A DNA stretch of 64,000 nt from Candidatus Eisenbergiella merdavium. Its GTDB lineage: Bacteria > Bacillota > Clostridia > Lachnospirales > Lachnospiraceae. Below the pieces are notes generated by a model, which saw only the letters and a list, made by a program, of their open reading frames with translations, was not told the origin of the DNA and did no database searches. The translations under genes were made by a program, and so were the position numbers. This document shows positions 8,325 to 17,194 of the stretch, piece after piece. Location of the stretch: the NCBI GenBank assembly GCA_019119595.1, contig DWWS01000013.1, positions 1 to 64,000 on the forward strand, given 5' to 3'. How positions within the stretch are numbered: the first letter of the stretch is position 1; each line of letters opens with the position of its first letter.

Positions 8325-8807
8325 ATGGAACGGGTGAACCGGATCCTGGAGCATTCCATTTATCGGGAATGCCTGAAAAAAAATGAGGCGGCGGAGGAGA
8401 ACAGGCGCTTCTGCCGCCATGATATGATCCATTTTCTGGACGTGGCACGGATCGCCTGGATCCTGAATCTGGAGGAGAAGGCAGGGGTGGAGAAGGCGCT
8501 CCTTTACGCCGCCGCCCTGCTTCATGACTGCGGCCGATGGAAGCAGTACGAGGACGGGACGCCCCATGAGGAGGCCAGCGCGTGCCTCGCGCCGCAGATC
8601 CTTACGGACTGCGGGTTTGCGGAGGAGGAAAGGGAGTGTATCCTTGCGGCCATCCGGGGGCACTGAAAGACGGAAAGCGCGAAAAAAGCGGGCCTTGCGG
8701 GGCTTTTGTACCGGGCCGACAAGCTGAGCCGGAGCTGCTTCGCCTGCGCGGCCTGTGCGGAATGCGACTGGCCGGAGGAAAAGAAGAATCTCAGGCTTCG
8801 GCTATGA
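8325..8807 (+). pseudogene. HD-domain hydrolase gene interrupted by in-frame TGA
   Basis: The first part (8325-8666) encodes an HD-family metal phosphohydrolase: Arg/His-rich start, HDMIHFLDVARIAWIL, then ALLHDCGRW as the HD dyad. Translation meets TGA at 8664-8666 right after AIRGH. The same frame then continues without a stop to 8807 with residues typical of the family C-terminus (GLAGLLYRADKLSRSCFACA, then ECDWPEEKKN). One in-frame nonsense codon, such as CGA to TGA, explains this; no frameshift is needed. Genes of this type sit between folE and folP in related clostridia. A 113-residue truncated product could still be made. Confidence 0.8.
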
Positions 8808-8846
8808 AGGGCGGGCGGATGCGGCGCATAAATGCCGCCAGAAGCC

Positions 8847-8880
8847 GGCACGAACCTTTGGTTCGTGCCAAAGAAGGAGG
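8847..8880 (+). repeat. Hairpin joined to the folP ribosome-binding site
   Basis: Perfect 10-bp stem GGCACGAACC / GGTTCGTGCC with a TTT loop (8847-8869), followed by AAAGAAGGAGG that supplies the folP Shine-Dalgarno sequence. The stem and the AAAGAA tail resemble the hairpin before the PLP decarboxylase (63683-63705 on the other strand), so this is likely a shorter member of the same family. Confidence 0.6.
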
Positions 8881-8885
8881 AAACG

Positions 8886-9752
8886 ATGCGGATCGGCGGA
8901 AAAGAATTTAAGGACAGCGGCAGGACTTACATCTGGGGAATTCTCAATGTGACGCCGGATTCTTTTTCAGACGGGGGAAAATATGACAGCCTGGACAGGG
9001 CGCTCTTTCAGACGGAGCGCATGCTGCAGGAGGGGATGGACGTTCTGGATATCGGCGGCGAATCCACCAGGCCCGGACATGAACAGATCTCCGCAGAGGA
9101 GGAGATCGAACGGGTTGTTCCGGTGATCGAAGCGGTAAAGGCCCGGTTTGACGTTCCGGTTTCCCTGGACACCTACAAGCATGAGGTGGCGCGCGCCGGC
9201 TGGCAGGCCGGAGCGGATCTGATCAATGATATCTGGGGCCTGAAATACGATGAGGGACAGATGGCGGCCTTCCTTTCGGAAAGCGGCCTGCCCTGCTGTC
9301 TGATGCACAATCGCAGGCAGGCGGAATATACGGATTTTATCCCGGAGCTTTTGGAGGATCTGAGGGGCTCGCTTGCCGTCGCGGAGCGGGCGGGCGTCCG
9401 GAAGGAGAATATCATCCTGGATCCGGGCGTGGGCTTTGCCAAGACAAAGGAACAGAATCTTGAGGTCCTGGCAAAGCTGGAATGCCTTCGTGCGCTAGGC
9501 TGTCCGGTGCTTCTCGGCGCCTCCCGCAAGTCGGTGATCGGGCTTACGCTGGAGCTGCCCGTGCAGGAAAGGCTGGAGGGAACCATCGCGACCTCAGTGC
9601 TTGCGGTGCTTTCCGGCTGCTCCCATGTGCGGGTGCATGATGTGAAGGAAAATGCGCGGGCCGTCCGCATGGCGGAGGCCATAGAGGAATACAGAAAGAA
9701 AAGCGGCAGGAAGGAGTGCGGCTATGGATCAGATCAGGATTCAGGGACTTGA
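8886..9752 (+). CDS. folP: Dihydropteroate synthase
   Basis: Joins 6-hydroxymethyl-dihydropterin pyrophosphate to p-aminobenzoate; the sulfonamide target. The 288-residue TIM-barrel protein has ILNVTPDSFSDGG (residues 19-31), DIGGESTRPG, a DxxxH-type strand (SLDTYKHEVA), LINDIWG, DPGVGFAKTKEQN and LLGASRKS. AAGGAGG lies 5 nt before the ATG at 8886; an earlier in-frame ATG at 8832 falls in the hairpin and is rejected. Its 3' end overlaps folBK by 29 bases, so the two are translationally linked. Confidence 0.96.
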   Translation: MRIGGKEFKDSGRTYIWGILNVTPDSFSDGGKYDSLDRALFQTERMLQEGMDVLDIGGESTRPGHEQISAEEEIERVVPVIEAVKARFDVPVSLDTYKHEVARAGWQAGADLINDIWGLKYDEGQMAAFLSESGLPCCLMHNRRQAEYTDFIPELLEDLRGSLAVAERAGVRKENIILDPGVGFAKTKEQNLEVLAKLECLRALGCPVLLGASRKSVIGLTLELPVQERLEGTIATSVLAVLSGCSHVRVHDVKENARAVRMAEAIEEYRKKSGRKECGYGSDQDSGT

Positions 9753-10584
9753 GATCTACGCCAGGCACGGCGTATTTGAGGAAGAAAGAAGGCTGGGACA
9801 GCGTTTTATCGTGGATGCTGTCCTGAACATATGTCTGCGTGAGGCGGGAAAAAAGGATGATCTGAGCCTTTCCACCGATTACGGCGCGGTCTGTGAAAGG
9901 ATCACGCAGGTCATGCAGGAAAAGCCCTGCCTGCTCATCGAGGCGGCGGCCGAGCGGACGGCGGAGGCGCTTCTTTTGTCCTTCCCGGCGGTGGAAAGCC
10001 TGGAGCTTACGATCCATAAGCCCCAGGCTCCGATTCCCCTTCCCTTTGCGGATGTGGCCGTGAGCATCCGGCGCGGCTGGCATACCGCGTACGTGGCGGC
10101 CGGCTCCAACCTGGGAGAACGGGAGGCCTTTCTGAAAATGGGGATCGAAGGCATAGCGTCCCATCCGCTCTGCCGGGTCGAGGGCGCGGCGCCGCTGTAT
10201 GAAACCACGCCCTACGGCGGTGTGGAGCAGGGAGAATTTCTCAACACGGTCCTGCGGGTAAAAACATTGCTTTCGCCGGAGGAGCTCCTATCGCTTCTGC
10301 AGGAGCAGGAGCAGAGGGCCGGAAGGGAGCGGAAGGTGCACTGGGGGCCAAGGACGCTGGATCTGGATCTGCTTTTCTTTGACGACCTTATCCTGGAGAC
10401 GCCCCGTCTGATCGTGCCCCATCCGGACATGGAAAACCGGGACTTCGTGCTCAAGCCCCTCTGCGACCTTGCGCCGGGGCTGATCCATCCGGTGAAGGGC
10501 CGCCCCGTCTGCGCCCTGCTTCGGGAGCTGGAAAAAAACGGCGAGGTTCACGTGATGGCCCGGCGGACACCGCAGGAGGCGTGA
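9724..10584 (+). CDS. folBK: Fused dihydroneopterin aldolase / HPPK
   Basis: A 286-residue fusion catalysing two consecutive pterin steps. Residues 1-115 are FolB (DQIRIQGLEIYARHGVFEEE, then IEAAAERTAEALL), which cleaves dihydroneopterin to 6-hydroxymethyl-dihydropterin. Residues about 120-280 are FolK (YVAAGSNLGEREAFL, YETTPYGG, then HWGPRTLDLDLLFFDD and LIVPHPDMENRDFVL), which pyrophosphorylates it for FolP. The fusion is common in clostridia. It overlaps the end of folP and closes the folate operon. Confidence 0.95.
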   Translation: MDQIRIQGLEIYARHGVFEEERRLGQRFIVDAVLNICLREAGKKDDLSLSTDYGAVCERITQVMQEKPCLLIEAAAERTAEALLLSFPAVESLELTIHKPQAPIPLPFADVAVSIRRGWHTAYVAAGSNLGEREAFLKMGIEGIASHPLCRVEGAAPLYETTPYGGVEQGEFLNTVLRVKTLLSPEELLSLLQEQEQRAGRERKVHWGPRTLDLDLLFFDDLILETPRLIVPHPDMENRDFVLKPLCDLAPGLIHPVKGRPVCALLRELEKNGEVHVMARRTPQEA

Positions 10585-10660
10585 GGCCGGAGGAGAATGG
10601 CCGGCACCCGCCGGCACAGCCCGCAAAGCCGCGCCGGCGAGCGATCTATAAGGAATAATG

Positions 10661-10693
10661 GCTGCTGTTCATGGGGAACCCGTGAACAGCAGC
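10661..10693 (+). other. Strong 15-bp hairpin upstream of pheA
   Basis: GCTGCTGTTCATGGG (10661-10675) pairs with CCCGTGAACAGCAGC (10679-10693) through one G-U, closed by a GAA triloop. It precedes the predicted pheA promoter, so it may belong to the end of the folate transcript. No T-run follows directly. Confidence 0.5.
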
Positions 10694-10732
10694 GAACAAT
10701 GTGAAATATATGTAAAATCCTGTCAGACCCGG

Positions 10733-10761
10733 TTGCGGGATGACAAAAAAAGAGATACGAT
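10733..10761 (+). promoter_or_regulatory. Probable pheA promoter
   Basis: TTGCGG (10733-10738) and TACGAT (10756-10761) with a 17-base spacer, about 48 bases before the pheA start. The resulting leader is too short for a T-box. Confidence 0.5.
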
Positions 10762-10808
10762 AAAAAGAAGGATGCGGCGGCGCCGTATCCTGACGGAACG
10801 GAGGAGCT

Positions 10809-11933
10809 ATGGACTTACAGGAGCTGAGAGGACAGATCGACGAAGTGGACGAACAGCTTGTGAAGCTGTTTGAAAAAAGGATGGAGATCTGCGGACAGGT
10901 GGCAAGATACAAGATCGAGACGGGAAAAAAGGTCTTTGACCGGACGCGGGAAAAAGAAAAGATCGCGGCGGTGCAGGCCATGACACATACCGATTTCAAC
11001 CGCACCGGAGCGGGCGAGCTGTTTGAACAGATCATGTCCATGAGCAGGAAGCTGCAGTATCAGATCCTGACGGAAAAAGGGAGCCTGGGGAGACTTCCCT
11101 TCATCCCGGCGGATTCCCTTGGAATGGACGGCGCGCGGGTGGTGTTCCAGGGCGCGGAGGGCGCTTTTTCTCAGGCGGCCATGCACCAGTATTTCGGAGA
11201 GGGGATCAACAGCTTCCATGTGGACACCTTCCGGGACGCGTTCTGCGCCATCGAGGAGGGCAGCGCGGATTTTGCGGTGCTTCCCATTGAAAATTCCACG
11301 GCGGGGATCGTGAACGAGATCTATGACCTGCTGGTGGAATTTGAAAACTACATTGTGGGAGAGCAGATCATAAAGATCGAGCACTGCCTGCTGGGGCTTC
11401 CGGGAACGAAGCAGGAGGAGATCCGCACCGTTTACTCCCATCCCCAGTCCCTGATGCAGTCTGCCAGATTCCTTTCCGAACATGAATGGAAGCAGGTCAG
11501 CCTTCCCAACAACGCCTTTGCCGCAAGAAAGGTGGCAGAGGACGGCGACCGCAGCCAGGCCGCCATCGCGGGGGAATACGCGGGAAAGGTCTACGGTCTT
11601 GAGGTGCTGGAGAAGCCCGTGAACCAGTCCGCCACCAATTCCACCCGCTTCATCATCATCACCAACCAGAAGATCTTCCTACGGGATGCGAAGAAGATCA
11701 GCATCTGCTTCGAGGTTCCCAACGAGAGCGGCTCTCTGTATCACATGCTCTCTCATTTCATCTACAACAACCTGAATATGACCAAGATCGAAAGCCGGCC
11801 CATCGAGGGGAGAAACTGGGAATACCGCTTCTTCATCGATTTTGACGGCAACCTGGAGGACAGCGCAGTGAAAAACGCCCTGCGCGGCCTGCGGGACGAG
11901 GCGAGGAACATGAAGGTGCTCGGCAATTATTAG
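10809..11933 (+). CDS. pheA: Bifunctional chorismate mutase / prephenate dehydratase
   Basis: Converts chorismate to prephenate and then to phenylpyruvate for phenylalanine synthesis. The 374-residue P-protein has an N-terminal AroQ chorismate mutase (residues 1-90, ELRGQIDEVDEQLVKLFEKR), the dehydratase domain (VVFQGAEGAFSQAA, then FAVLPIENSTAGIV and NQSATNSTRFIII with the TRF motif), and a C-terminal ACT domain (SICFEVPNESGSLYHMLSHF, then KIESRP) that gives feedback inhibition by phenylalanine. GGAGG precedes the ATG. It is probably monocistronic. Confidence 0.95.
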   Translation: MDLQELRGQIDEVDEQLVKLFEKRMEICGQVARYKIETGKKVFDRTREKEKIAAVQAMTHTDFNRTGAGELFEQIMSMSRKLQYQILTEKGSLGRLPFIPADSLGMDGARVVFQGAEGAFSQAAMHQYFGEGINSFHVDTFRDAFCAIEEGSADFAVLPIENSTAGIVNEIYDLLVEFENYIVGEQIIKIEHCLLGLPGTKQEEIRTVYSHPQSLMQSARFLSEHEWKQVSLPNNAFAARKVAEDGDRSQAAIAGEYAGKVYGLEVLEKPVNQSATNSTRFIIITNQKIFLRDAKKISICFEVPNESGSLYHMLSHFIYNNLNMTKIESRPIEGRNWEYRFFIDFDGNLEDSAVKNALRGLRDEARNMKVLGNY

Positions 11934-12034
11934 AGCCGGCCGGGAACGAGCCGGTCGGAAATGAGCAGGCAGGGAATGCGCAGGCCGGAAAGGGGCCTCG
12001 GCGTTTTTCGCGGGACGGAAAGGGAAAAGTAAAG

Positions 12035-13342
12035 ATGAGAGAGAATGAGCTGATCGTATACAGGGACTTTGGCCGGGAAGGGGAGCTGCTTTCCCGGATG
12101 GCGTGGATAACGCGCCATTTTCAGGAAAAAGGAGAAAAGGCCCAAAAGGCCCGTGCGAAGCTGTACGCCTGCATGAGCGGCCTGCTGGAGCTTGCGGGAA
12201 GCCACGGCTTTTACGGAAACCTGTGGCACTGCTATCTGAGCAATCTTCTGGTGAACCATGAGAACAGCTACAGCCGCGCCTGCGAGATCCGGGGAGCGGT
12301 GGAGGGAACGGTGAACGACGCCGTCCTGCATGACGCCGCCATTTTCCGGGAGCTGTTCACCCTGGATCTGGATGAGGTTTCCCGCACGCTTTCCGTTCCG
12401 GAGTTCGGACAGGTGCTCGCCTATGAGGGAAACGAGCAGGAGAGCCGGGTGTACAACCTGCGCATCCGCGACCGGATCTGCACGCTTGCCGTCCGGCTCG
12501 CACAGGCCTCCTCCCCGGAGGAGATGAAGGAGAGGCTGACGGAATTTTACCGGGAGTACGGCGTTGGAAAATTCGGCCTTCACAAGGCCTTCCGCATCGG
12601 TCACAGAAGACAGGAGGACGGAACGGAGGCGGTCGAGATCGAGCCGATCCTCAACATCGCCCATGTGAAGCTTTCCGACCTGGTGGGCTATGAGACGGCG
12701 AAGAAGAAGCTGATCGAGAATACGGAGGCCTTCGTTTCCGGAAGAAAGGCGAACAACTGCCTGCTCTACGGGGATGCGGGAACCGGAAAATCCTCCAGCA
12801 TCAAGGCCATCGCCAACGAATACTACGACCGGGGCCTGCGTATCATTGAGGTGTACCGGCATCAGTTCCGGGATCTGAACGAGGTGATCGCTCAGATCAA
12901 GCACCGTAATTACAAATTTATCATCTACATGGACGACCTGAGCTTCGAGGATTTTGAAACCGAGTACAAGTACCTGAAGGCGGTCATCGAGGGCGGCCTG
13001 GAGAAAAAGCCGGACAACGTGCTCATCTACGCCACCTCCAACAGAAGACATCTGATCCGGGAGAATTTCAGCGATAAAAAAGAACGGGACGAGGATCTGC
13101 ATTCCAACGATACCGTTCAGGAAAAGCTGTCCCTGGTCTACCGCTTCGGCGTGACGATCTACTTCGGCGCGCCGGATAAGGCACAGTTTGGACAGATCGT
13201 GAAAGCCCTGGCAAAGCGGGCAGGGATCCCGCTTTCCGAAGAGGAGCTTCTGGCGGAGGCCAACAAATGGGAGCTTCTCCACGGCGGTCTTTCCGGAAGA
13301 ACAGCCCAGCAGTTCATTGACCATCTGTCCGGTACTTTATGA
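12035..13342 (+). CDS. DUF815-family AAA-type ATPase
   Basis: A 435-residue protein with a predicted cytosolic, helical N-terminal half and a DUF815 ATPase half: Walker A LLYGDAGTGKSSS near residue 248, Walker B FIIYMDDLSFE, sensor-like IYATSNRRHL, and ENFSDKKERDEDLHSNDTVQEKLSLVYRFG near the end. The DUF815 family is related to AAA+ proteins and has no settled function. It heads a group with ppx and ppk1, so a link to polyphosphate control is an inference from context. Only a purine-rich region, not a strict GGAGG, precedes the start. Confidence 0.85.
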   Translation: MRENELIVYRDFGREGELLSRMAWITRHFQEKGEKAQKARAKLYACMSGLLELAGSHGFYGNLWHCYLSNLLVNHENSYSRACEIRGAVEGTVNDAVLHDAAIFRELFTLDLDEVSRTLSVPEFGQVLAYEGNEQESRVYNLRIRDRICTLAVRLAQASSPEEMKERLTEFYREYGVGKFGLHKAFRIGHRRQEDGTEAVEIEPILNIAHVKLSDLVGYETAKKKLIENTEAFVSGRKANNCLLYGDAGTGKSSSIKAIANEYYDRGLRIIEVYRHQFRDLNEVIAQIKHRNYKFIIYMDDLSFEDFETEYKYLKAVIEGGLEKKPDNVLIYATSNRRHLIRENFSDKKERDEDLHSNDTVQEKLSLVYRFGVTIYFGAPDKAQFGQIVKALAKRAGIPLSEEELLAEANKWELLHGGLSGRTAQQFIDHLSGTL

Positions 13343-13379
13343 ACCGGGCGCGCGAAAGCGCTTCGGTATGGAGAAAGAA

Positions 13380-14918
13380 ATGAAAACCTTTGCAGCCATA
13401 GACGTGGGCTCTTATGAGCTCGCCATGAAAATATTTGAATTTTCCGCCAAGACGGGAATGAAGGAGATCGATCACATCCGCCACCGGATCGATCTGGGAA
13501 ACGACACCTTTGCGGCGGGGAAGATCAGCTATGAGAAGGTGGATGAGCTGTGCGCCGTCCTGCGGGAATTTTCGGACATCATGAAGACCTACCGGGTGGA
13601 GGGCTATAAGGCCTACGGCACCAGCGCCATCCGGGAGACGGACAATACGGCGATCATCCTGGATCAGATCCGGCAGCGGACGGGCATCGTGATCGATGTG
13701 CTCTCCAATTCGGAGCAGCGCTTTCTGGATTACAAATCCATTGCCTTAAAAAGCGCGGATTTCGGGAAGATCATCGAGAAGGGAACGGCCATCCTGGATA
13801 TCGGCGGCGGAAGCATCCAGCTTTCCCTGTTCGATAAGGACACGCTGGTGGCAACCCAGAACCTGCGTCTCGGCGTCCTGCGCCTGCAGGAGTTTCTGGA
13901 TAAGCTGAACGCAAAGCCCTCCAAGCACGAGGGACTGCTGGAGGAAATGATCGACGGCCAGCTTTCCGTGTTCAAACGGATGTATCTGAAGGACCGGAAC
14001 GTGGAGAACATCATCGTGGTGGACGATTACGTGTCCATGCTGATCCAGAAAAAGATCGCCGGCTCCCAGCGGTCCGGCTATGTGGACAGCGAGGGCTACG
14101 GCAGGTTCATGGAATACCTGCGCACCCATTCCAAAGAGGAGGCGGCCGCTCATTTCGGCGTGTCGGAGGAAAGCCTGCGGCTGATCAGTATTTCCGCCAC
14201 CCTGATCCGCCGTGTCGTGAAGCTGATGGACGTGAAGCTGATCTGGGCGCCCGGCGTGACCCTCTGCGACGGCATTGCCTATGAATACGCGGAGAAAAAC
14301 AAGATCCTGGTGCCGAAGCACGATTTTGAACAGGATATCGTGGCCTGCGCCAGAAACATCAGCAAGCGCTTCCTTGGCAGCAAGCGTCGCGGAGAGACCC
14401 TGGAGCACATCTGCGTGACGATCTTTGACAGCTGTAAGCGTCTCCACGGGCTGGGAAAAAGAGAGCGTCTGCTCCTGCGGATCGCCGCCCTGCTGCATGA
14501 CTGCGGAAAATACATCAGCATGGTGAACCTGGGGGAATGCTCCTATCAGATCGTCATGGCCACGGAGATCATCGGGCTTTCCCACAGAGAGCGGGAGATC
14601 GTGGCCAACGTGGTGCGCTACAACCATCAGCCCTTCGCCTATTATGAATGGCACGGCGCGCCCACGGGCATGGACAGCGCCTCCTATCTGACCGTCGCCA
14701 AGCTGACGGCGATCCTGCGGGTGGCCAACGGGCTGGACCGCAGCCATAAGCAGAAATTCAAGGATTTCAAGACCACGCTGAAGGACAATCAGCTCGTGAT
14801 CACCGTCAACACCACGGAGGACATCACGCTGGAGAAGGGGCTGTTCGCCGCGAAGGCGGCCTTCTTCGAGGAGGTTTTCAGCGTCCGTCCCGTCATCAGG
14901 CAGAAAAAGTTCATTTAG
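13380..14918 (+). CDS. ppx: Exopolyphosphatase / pppGpp phosphatase family
   Basis: A 512-residue Ppx/GppA protein that removes terminal phosphate from polyphosphate or acts on pppGpp. The N-terminal ASKHA fold shows AAIDVGSYELAMKI (residues 5-18), GTSAIRETDN, and AILDIGGGSIQLSLF. A C-terminal HD-like domain carries AALLHDCGKYI and NHQPFAYYEWHG. GGAG placed 6 nt before the ATG at 13380 supports this start over 13368. It lies between the DUF815 gene and ppk1; a hairpin-like GCGC-GAAA-GCGC segment precedes the ribosome-binding site. Confidence 0.9.
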   Translation: MKTFAAIDVGSYELAMKIFEFSAKTGMKEIDHIRHRIDLGNDTFAAGKISYEKVDELCAVLREFSDIMKTYRVEGYKAYGTSAIRETDNTAIILDQIRQRTGIVIDVLSNSEQRFLDYKSIALKSADFGKIIEKGTAILDIGGGSIQLSLFDKDTLVATQNLRLGVLRLQEFLDKLNAKPSKHEGLLEEMIDGQLSVFKRMYLKDRNVENIIVVDDYVSMLIQKKIAGSQRSGYVDSEGYGRFMEYLRTHSKEEAAAHFGVSEESLRLISISATLIRRVVKLMDVKLIWAPGVTLCDGIAYEYAEKNKILVPKHDFEQDIVACARNISKRFLGSKRRGETLEHICVTIFDSCKRLHGLGKRERLLLRIAALLHDCGKYISMVNLGECSYQIVMATEIIGLSHREREIVANVVRYNHQPFAYYEWHGAPTGMDSASYLTVAKLTAILRVANGLDRSHKQKFKDFKTTLKDNQLVITVNTTEDITLEKGLFAAKAAFFEEVFSVRPVIRQKKFI

Positions 14919-14923
14919 AGATC

Positions 14924-14982
14924 GCAGCGCCGACTTTGAGATCCGGCGCGCGTTCCTTCGCGCAAAGCGCTTCGGCATGGAG
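14924..14982 (+). repeat. Hairpin leader before ppk1
   Basis: Two stems lie in the ppx-ppk1 gap: GCGCCG/CGGCGC and GCGCG/CGCGC (loop ttcctt). They end in GCGCTTCGGCATGGAGG, which supplies the ppk1 Shine-Dalgarno sequence. The tail resembles those before ppx (13350s) and hemZ (52000s), a variant of the CGCTCCGGAATGAGG tail seen elsewhere. Confidence 0.45.
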
Positions 14983-14988
14983 GTAAAG

Positions 14989-17175
14989 ATGGCTGAAAAG
15001 AAAAACACAGAAGGAAAGGTTCCCCAGGAAAAAGCTTCCCAGGAAAAAAACTTCTTTCGCAATCCTTCGCTTTATACCAACCGGGAGCTGAGCTGGCTCC
15101 TGTTCGACAAAAGGGTGCTGTCGGAGGCCAGAGACCGGCAGATCCCGCTGTTTGAGCGGCTGAAATTTTTGAGCATCACCGCTTCCAACCTGGATGAATT
15201 TTTCATGGTGCGGGTGGCGTCCTTAAAGGACATGGTGAATGCGAAATACACAAAAAAAGATATCGCCGGGCTGACCGCCGGAGAGCAGCTGATCCGGATC
15301 ACGGAGGCGGCCCATGAGCTGGTCGCCCAGCAGTATTCCACCTACAACCGTTCCCTTCTTCCTCTTTTGAAGGCAAACGGGCTGACGGCGGTGGAGCGGC
15401 ATGAGGATTTGAGCGGGGAGCAGGCCGCTTATGTGGACGATTATTTTGAGGAAAACGTCTATCCCGTCCTGACGCCCATGGCGGTGGACTCCTCTAGGCC
15501 CTTCCCTCTCATCCGCAACAAATCTCTGAATATCGGCTCCCTTCTGTCCAAAAAGGGAGAAAAGAAGGAGCTGGAATTTGCTACGGTGCAGGTGCCAAGC
15601 GTGCTTGCCCGGATCGTGGAGATCCCGGCGGGAGAGGACGGAAACCGGGCGGTGATCCTTCTGGAGGAGATCATCGAGCGCAACATTTCCAGGCTGTTTC
15701 TGAATTATGACGTGCTTTGCTCCCACCCCTTCCGCATCATGCGGAACGCCGATCTGACCATCGACGAGGACGAGGCGGAGGACCTGCTCAAGGAGATTGA
15801 AAAGCAGCTCAAAAAGAGGCAGTGGGGCCAGGCCATCCGCCTGGAGGTGGAGGCGGGAATCGACAAAAAGCTCCTTTCCATTCTCAAAAAGGAGCTCTCC
15901 GTGGAGGAGGACGACATTTACCGCATCGACGGCCCGCTGGATCTGACCTTCCTGATGAAAATGTACGGCCTTTCCGGCTTTGAGCATTTGAAGGCGGAAA
16001 AGTATGAGCCCCAGCCCGTTCCGGAATTCATGGGGGATTCCTCCGTATTCGATCAGATTCGGAAGGGGGATATCCTGCTGCATCACCCCTATCAGTCCTT
16101 CGAGCCGGTGATCCGCTTCGTGAGAGAGGCCGCGAAGGATCCGGATGTGCTCGCCATCAAGCAGACCCTGTACCGGGTCAGCGGCAATTCCCCCATCATC
16201 GCAGCCCTCGCGCAGGCCGCCGAGAACGGCAAGCAGGTTTCCGTGCTGGTGGAGCTGAAGGCCCGTTTTGACGAGGAAAACAACATCGTGTGGGCGAAAA
16301 AGCTGGAAAAAGCGGGCTGTCACGTGATCTACGGCCTGGTCGGCTTAAAGACCCACAGCAAGATCACGCTGGTGGTGCGGCGGGAGGAGGACGGCATCCG
16401 ACGCTATGTGCATCTGGGAACCGGAAACTATAACGACGCAACGGCAAAGCAGTATACGGATATCGGCATGCTGACCTGCTCCGAGGCTATCGGAGAGGAT
16501 GCAACGGCGGTGTTCAACATGCTTTCCGGCTATTCGGAGCCCCTTTCCTGGAACCGGCTTTCCCTGGCTCCCCTGTGGCTGAAGGATAAGTTCCTGCGCC
16601 TGATCGCCCGGGAGGCGGAGCACGTCAGGGCCGGAGAAAAGGGAAGGATCGTCGCCAAAATGAATTCCCTCTGCGACGCCGACGTGATCGCCGCCCTGTA
16701 TGAGGCCAGCACGGCGGGCGTGCAGATTGAGCTGATCATCCGGGGCATCTGCTGTCTGCGGGTGGGCGTTCCCGGCGTGAGCGAGAACATCACCGTCCGT
16801 TCCATCGTGGGAACCTTCCTGGAGCATTCCCGCATCTTCTATTTTGAAAACGCGGGAAAGAGCGAGGTCTACTGCGGAAGCGCAGACTGGATGCCGAGAA
16901 ATCTGGAACGGCGCGTGGAGATCCTGTTCCCGGTGGAGGATCCGAAGCTGAAGGAGAAGCTGATCCATATCCTGGATGTACAGCTTGCGGATACGGTGAA
17001 AGCTCAGGTCCTTCAGCCCGACGGAAGCTATGAAAAGGTGGACCGCAGGGGCAGGGAGGCCGTCACCGCCCAGGAGGTGTTCTGCCAGGAGGCAATAGAG
17101 GCTGCGCGGGAGCAGGAAAACGGCGCGAGAGACAGCCGGGTGTTCATTCCCGAGGTACATGTGGAAGAAATTTGA
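14989..17175 (+). CDS. ppk1: Polyphosphate kinase
   Basis: Reversibly makes inorganic polyphosphate from ATP. The 728-residue protein has the N-domain (LYTNRELSWLLFDKRVL), head domain, and two phospholipase-D-like domains with the catalytic region LKTHSKITLVVRR (autophosphorylated His) and HLGTGNYNDATA, then the second site near MPRNLERRVEILFPV. Length fits PPK1. GGAGG is 5 nt before the ATG at 14989. Together with ppx it forms a polyphosphate synthesis/breakdown pair; maf follows after 19 bases. Confidence 0.96.
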   Translation: MAEKKNTEGKVPQEKASQEKNFFRNPSLYTNRELSWLLFDKRVLSEARDRQIPLFERLKFLSITASNLDEFFMVRVASLKDMVNAKYTKKDIAGLTAGEQLIRITEAAHELVAQQYSTYNRSLLPLLKANGLTAVERHEDLSGEQAAYVDDYFEENVYPVLTPMAVDSSRPFPLIRNKSLNIGSLLSKKGEKKELEFATVQVPSVLARIVEIPAGEDGNRAVILLEEIIERNISRLFLNYDVLCSHPFRIMRNADLTIDEDEAEDLLKEIEKQLKKRQWGQAIRLEVEAGIDKKLLSILKKELSVEEDDIYRIDGPLDLTFLMKMYGLSGFEHLKAEKYEPQPVPEFMGDSSVFDQIRKGDILLHHPYQSFEPVIRFVREAAKDPDVLAIKQTLYRVSGNSPIIAALAQAAENGKQVSVLVELKARFDEENNIVWAKKLEKAGCHVIYGLVGLKTHSKITLVVRREEDGIRRYVHLGTGNYNDATAKQYTDIGMLTCSEAIGEDATAVFNMLSGYSEPLSWNRLSLAPLWLKDKFLRLIAREAEHVRAGEKGRIVAKMNSLCDADVIAALYEASTAGVQIELIIRGICCLRVGVPGVSENITVRSIVGTFLEHSRIFYFENAGKSEVYCGSADWMPRNLERRVEILFPVEDPKLKEKLIHILDVQLADTVKAQVLQPDGSYEKVDRRGREAVTAQEVFCQEAIEAAREQENGARDSRVFIPEVHVEEI

Positions 17176-17194
17176 GCGATCAGGGAGGCAATCA

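Noticed and set aside
8664..8666. Selenocysteine insertion at the TGA in the HD gene
   Set aside because: No selenoprotein motif surrounds the codon, the site is not catalytic in HD proteins, and no obvious bacterial SECIS-like hairpin follows directly. A nonsense change is simpler.
10658..10873. Small ORF of 71 codons upstream of and overlapping pheA
   Set aside because: Its start is inside a perfect hairpin, its translation is Arg-rich without pattern, and it overlaps the chorismate mutase start.
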